From Acidobacteria bacterium UBA2994 (GTDB taxonomy: Bacteria; Acidobacteriota; Vicinamibacteria; Vicinamibacterales; UBA8438), in NCBI GenBank assembly GCA_002346545.1, contig DEAA01000072.1, positions 2,773 to 66,772 on the forward strand: a DNA stretch of 64,000 bases. Direction: 5' to 3'. The translations under genes and the position numbers were made by a program. This document shows, piece by piece, positions 62,009 through 64,000 of the stretch (within the stretch, counting starts at the first letter, position 1; each line of letters begins with the position of its first letter). Below the pieces are notes generated by a model. That model saw only the letters and a program-made list of their open reading frames with translations, was not told where the DNA came from and made no database searches.

Positions 62009-62995
62009 ATGCGTGACCGCATCCGCGTGTTCGTGCTCGTGAGTGTCGTGACGATCGGCGTGGCCTCGCTCGGTTGGGCCCAGTCTGGGAACGAGTGGAC
62101 GGCGCCGATGACGCCGTGGGGCGAGCCGGATCTGATGGGGGTCTGGACCTCGGCCACCCTGACACCGCTCGAACGGCCGGAGCGTTTTGGCGACAAGGCC
62201 GAGCTGACCGCCGAGGAAGCGTCGGCCATGGAGCGCCAGACCATTGAGACCCGGGTTGCCAATGATGGCAAGGCAGCGCCCGGCAGCGTCGGTGGCTACA
62301 ACCAGGTCTGGCTGGACTCCGGCACCGCGGTCACCGGCACCCTCCGGACGTCGCTGATCATCGAGCCGGCCAACGGTCAGATTCCGTGGGTCGATCCCGC
62401 CGCCAGAGCGGCCTATGATACGGAAGTGGCACGCTACGGCGTCGGGCCGTTCCACAGCTGGACGGACATGGATACCGGCGAGCGGTGCATCACCGACGGG
62501 CTGCCGAACATGGTGCCGCTCCAGCCCTACAACATGAACCTGCAGATCTTCCAGACGCCGGGCGAAGTGGTGATGCTCCACGAGATGTACCACGAGCTGC
62601 GCGTCATCCCGATTTCCGATCGGCCGCTGACCGGCATCGGCCAGTGGACCGGAGAAGCACGCGGACGCTGGGAGGACGACACGCTGGTCGTGGAAACGGT
62701 CAACTTCGTCGATAAGCCCGATGCTTACTGGAGTTCGCCTTGGCGCAAGTCGCGGTCGACGCTGAAGCTGGTCGAGCGGTTCACCCGGGTGGGCCCACAG
62801 TCCATCGACTACACGTTCACGATGGAAGATCCGGAGGTCTTCAACCAGCCCTGGACGGCGTCGGCACCAATGACGACTGACCACCTGTCCCGCGGCGTGA
62901 CCTCGGGTGTGATCTACGAGTTTGCCTGTCACGAGCGGAACTACTCCATGATCAACGTGCTCGCCGGGGCGCGAATGGAAGAGCTCGGACGCTGA
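62009..62995 (+). CDS. Secreted conserved protein of unknown function (acidobacterial type)
   Basis: 328 residues with a signal peptide (VFVLVSVVTIGVASLGWAQ). The N-terminus of the mature form, PWGEPDLMGVWTSATLTPLERP, is a pattern I recall from many paralogous secreted proteins of Acidobacteriota. C-terminal half: MLHEMYHELRVIPISDRP, GRWEDDTLVVETVNF, LKLVERFTRVGPQSIDYTFTMEDPEVF, EFACHERNYSM. No catalytic family known to me. Its stop TGA overlaps the proposed CTG start of the next gene. Confidence 0.85.
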   Translation: MRDRIRVFVLVSVVTIGVASLGWAQSGNEWTAPMTPWGEPDLMGVWTSATLTPLERPERFGDKAELTAEEASAMERQTIETRVANDGKAAPGSVGGYNQVWLDSGTAVTGTLRTSLIIEPANGQIPWVDPAARAAYDTEVARYGVGPFHSWTDMDTGERCITDGLPNMVPLQPYNMNLQIFQTPGEVVMLHEMYHELRVIPISDRPLTGIGQWTGEARGRWEDDTLVVETVNFVDKPDAYWSSPWRKSRSTLKLVERFTRVGPQSIDYTFTMEDPEVFNQPWTASAPMTTDHLSRGVTSGVIYEFACHERNYSMINVLAGARMEELGR

Positions 62996-63768
62996 GTCGT
63001 CTCGACCGGCTGGCCACAGGCTTCCTCCACGCGTTCGATGAGCTGCACTGGCCTGGCTCTCCGCCTGACCTCGGTGCGCTGTCCCTTGCCGACGCCTACG
63101 GCGTCCAGTCCAGGGTGTGCGCGCTCCGCGCCGCCCGGGGCGAGACGCCGGCTGGCTACAAGGTTGGCTGCACTAGCCCAGCCGTCCGAGATCAGCTGGG
63201 TCTCACGGAACCAATCTTCGCGCCCATCTTCAGCTCCCGGTTTCATCCCGACGGCGTCACGCTCTCGGCCGCCGACTTTGCTTCCTGCGCGGTCGAGCCG
63301 GAACTGGTGCTGACGATCGGCGAGGACCTCGAAGGGACGGGGCTACCGACCGCACGGCTCCGAGGCGCGATTCAGGAGGTGCGGGTCGGGATCGAGCTGC
63401 ACCACTTCCATTTCTGGGCCGGGGCTGTGTCGGCGCAGGAGCTAGTCTGTTCAGGTGGTATGCACGCGGGTCTCGTGGTTGGTGCCCGGGCGATGTCGCC
63501 CGACGGACTCGGGCTGAACAACGAGCGTATGTCGGTGCGGGTTGATGGAGTGGAAGCCGAGGCGGCGCCGGCGTCGGAGATTATGGGCGGCCCCCTCCGG
63601 TCTCTTGCCTGGCTGCTGGACGCCTTGTGTCGTCACGGATGTGCTCTGGCCGCCGGAAGCGTGGTGATCCCCGGAGCACCGGTGGCGCTGGTTCGGATCG
63701 ATGGTCCGGGACAAGTTGAGGTGGAGGTCCGAGGGGTCGGGGTGGCGACCGCGCGCTTCGTTTCCTGA
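62992..63768 (+). CDS. 2-keto-4-pentenoate hydratase/fumarylacetoacetate hydrolase-family protein
   Basis: About 258 residues if started at CTG 62992. The signature residues are GYKVGCTS, EPELVLTIGEDLEG, VGIELHHFHFWAG, and the C-terminal half with GSVVIPGAP. The first ATG/GTG/TTG in frame is GTG 63115, but conserved family sequence (LATGFLHAF, LSLADAYGVQSRV) already lies upstream of it and there is no stop in frame back to 62881. The most economical start is CTG 62992 overlapping the upstream TGA (CTGA). Likely hydratase or decarboxylase in catechol-type degradation. Confidence 0.8.
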   Translation: MSRLDRLATGFLHAFDELHWPGSPPDLGALSLADAYGVQSRVCALRAARGETPAGYKVGCTSPAVRDQLGLTEPIFAPIFSSRFHPDGVTLSAADFASCAVEPELVLTIGEDLEGTGLPTARLRGAIQEVRVGIELHHFHFWAGAVSAQELVCSGGMHAGLVVGARAMSPDGLGLNNERMSVRVDGVEAEAAPASEIMGGPLRSLAWLLDALCRHGCALAAGSVVIPGAPVALVRIDGPGQVEVEVRGVGVATARFVS

Positions 63769-63771
63769 CGA

Positions 63772-64000
63772 CTATCGCCCGCTGCCGCGGGTTAGGTAGT
63801 CCCACAGCGTGTAGGCCATCGTGCGCATCCCGGCCGGGAGCGCCGTGTCATCAGCCCGGAACGTCGGTGAGTGATGGTCGCCCGAGGTGGTGCCGGGGGC
63901 AAGGGTGCCCAGCATGTAGAAGAACCCAGGCACCTCGTTGGCGAACAGCGAGAAGTCCTCGCCGGCCATCCAGGGGTCGGCCTCTGACACTTGATCGGCG
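63772..64000 (-). CDS. M20-family amidohydrolase/peptidase, C-terminal end (runs off the window)
   Basis: The frame is open to the right edge. The visible C-terminus has the signature WMAGEDFSLFANEVPGFFYMLG, the Glu-Asp metal region, and GDHHSPTFRADDTALPAGMRTMAYTLWDYL, typical of M20D aminoacylase/hippurate hydrolase-like enzymes. About 76 residues are in the window. Confidence 0.85.
   Translation of the reverse strand, partial: ADQVSEADPWMAGEDFSLFANEVPGFFYMLGTLAPGTTSGDHHSPTFRADDTALPAGMRTMAYTLWDYLTRGSGR

Overview
The window is GC-rich bacterial chromosome around the replication origin. It has no rRNA, tRNA, CRISPR array or complete insertion sequence that I can see. Three things point to Acidobacteriota, probably class Vicinamibacteria: the mix of families (a DUF1800/DUF1501 secreted pair, a secreted protein with a 'PWGEPDLMGVW' motif, many two-component genes), the gene order, and an F1-only ATP synthase operon. 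This placement is inference from recalled genomes, not a search.

Layout. 1-4.1 kb: the 3' end of glmS and a UvrD/PcrA helicase. 4.1-12.7 kb, minus strand: dnaA, dnaN, gyrB, gyrA and a small lipoprotein, closed by a clear intrinsic terminator. An AT-rich dnaN-dnaA gap and paired DnaA boxes upstream of dnaA mark the likely origin. 13-20.2 kb, plus strand: rpmH, rnpA, yidD, yidC, jag, mnmE, mnmG, rsmG. 20.2-21.25 kb: a non-coding kilobase carrying parS palindromes. 21.25-28.0 kb: parA, parB and atpHAGDC, whose own promoter is visible; the F0 genes are absent. 28.1-37.9 kb: PP2C phosphatase, a polysaccharide ABC exporter (Wzm/Wzt), mfd, a SurA-like chaperone, an RfaH/UpxY-like NusG paralogue, a DusB-like enzyme and a cupin. 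38-41.1 kb: DUF1800 and DUF1501. 41.1-45.8 kb: a regulatory cluster with an NtrC-type sigma-54 activator, a small HTH protein, a stand-alone histidine-kinase H-box domain, a sigma-28-type factor preceded by a sigma-54 promoter, and a hybrid histidine kinase.

45.9-48.2 kb is the accessory-looking stretch. It holds a membrane-anchored PCYCGC-domain protein whose frame is interrupted by one TGA. The family-typical C-terminus continues in frame beyond it, and a bacterial SECIS-like hairpin sits at the expected distance, so I read this as a candidate selenoprotein with a UxxC motif. Next come a 59-codon ORF, a FabZ-like protein lacking the catalytic His, a structured hairpin, and a PDZ-domain remnant.

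48.2-64 kb: a GAF-domain membrane sensor, a YegS-like lipid kinase, DsbD with a lipoprotein, an M1-type peptidase, a double ACT-domain protein, ClpS/ClpA, a metallo-beta-lactamase-fold hydrolase coupled to a DinB protein, a 3-hydroxyisobutyrate-dehydrogenase-like enzyme, the secreted conserved protein, a 2-keto-4-pentenoate-hydratase-like enzyme probably starting at CTG, and the 3' end of an M20 amidohydrolase.

The origin-side genes cover initiation, supercoiling, segregation, tRNA modification and membrane insertion. The right half is housekeeping and envelope functions, with regulators in between.
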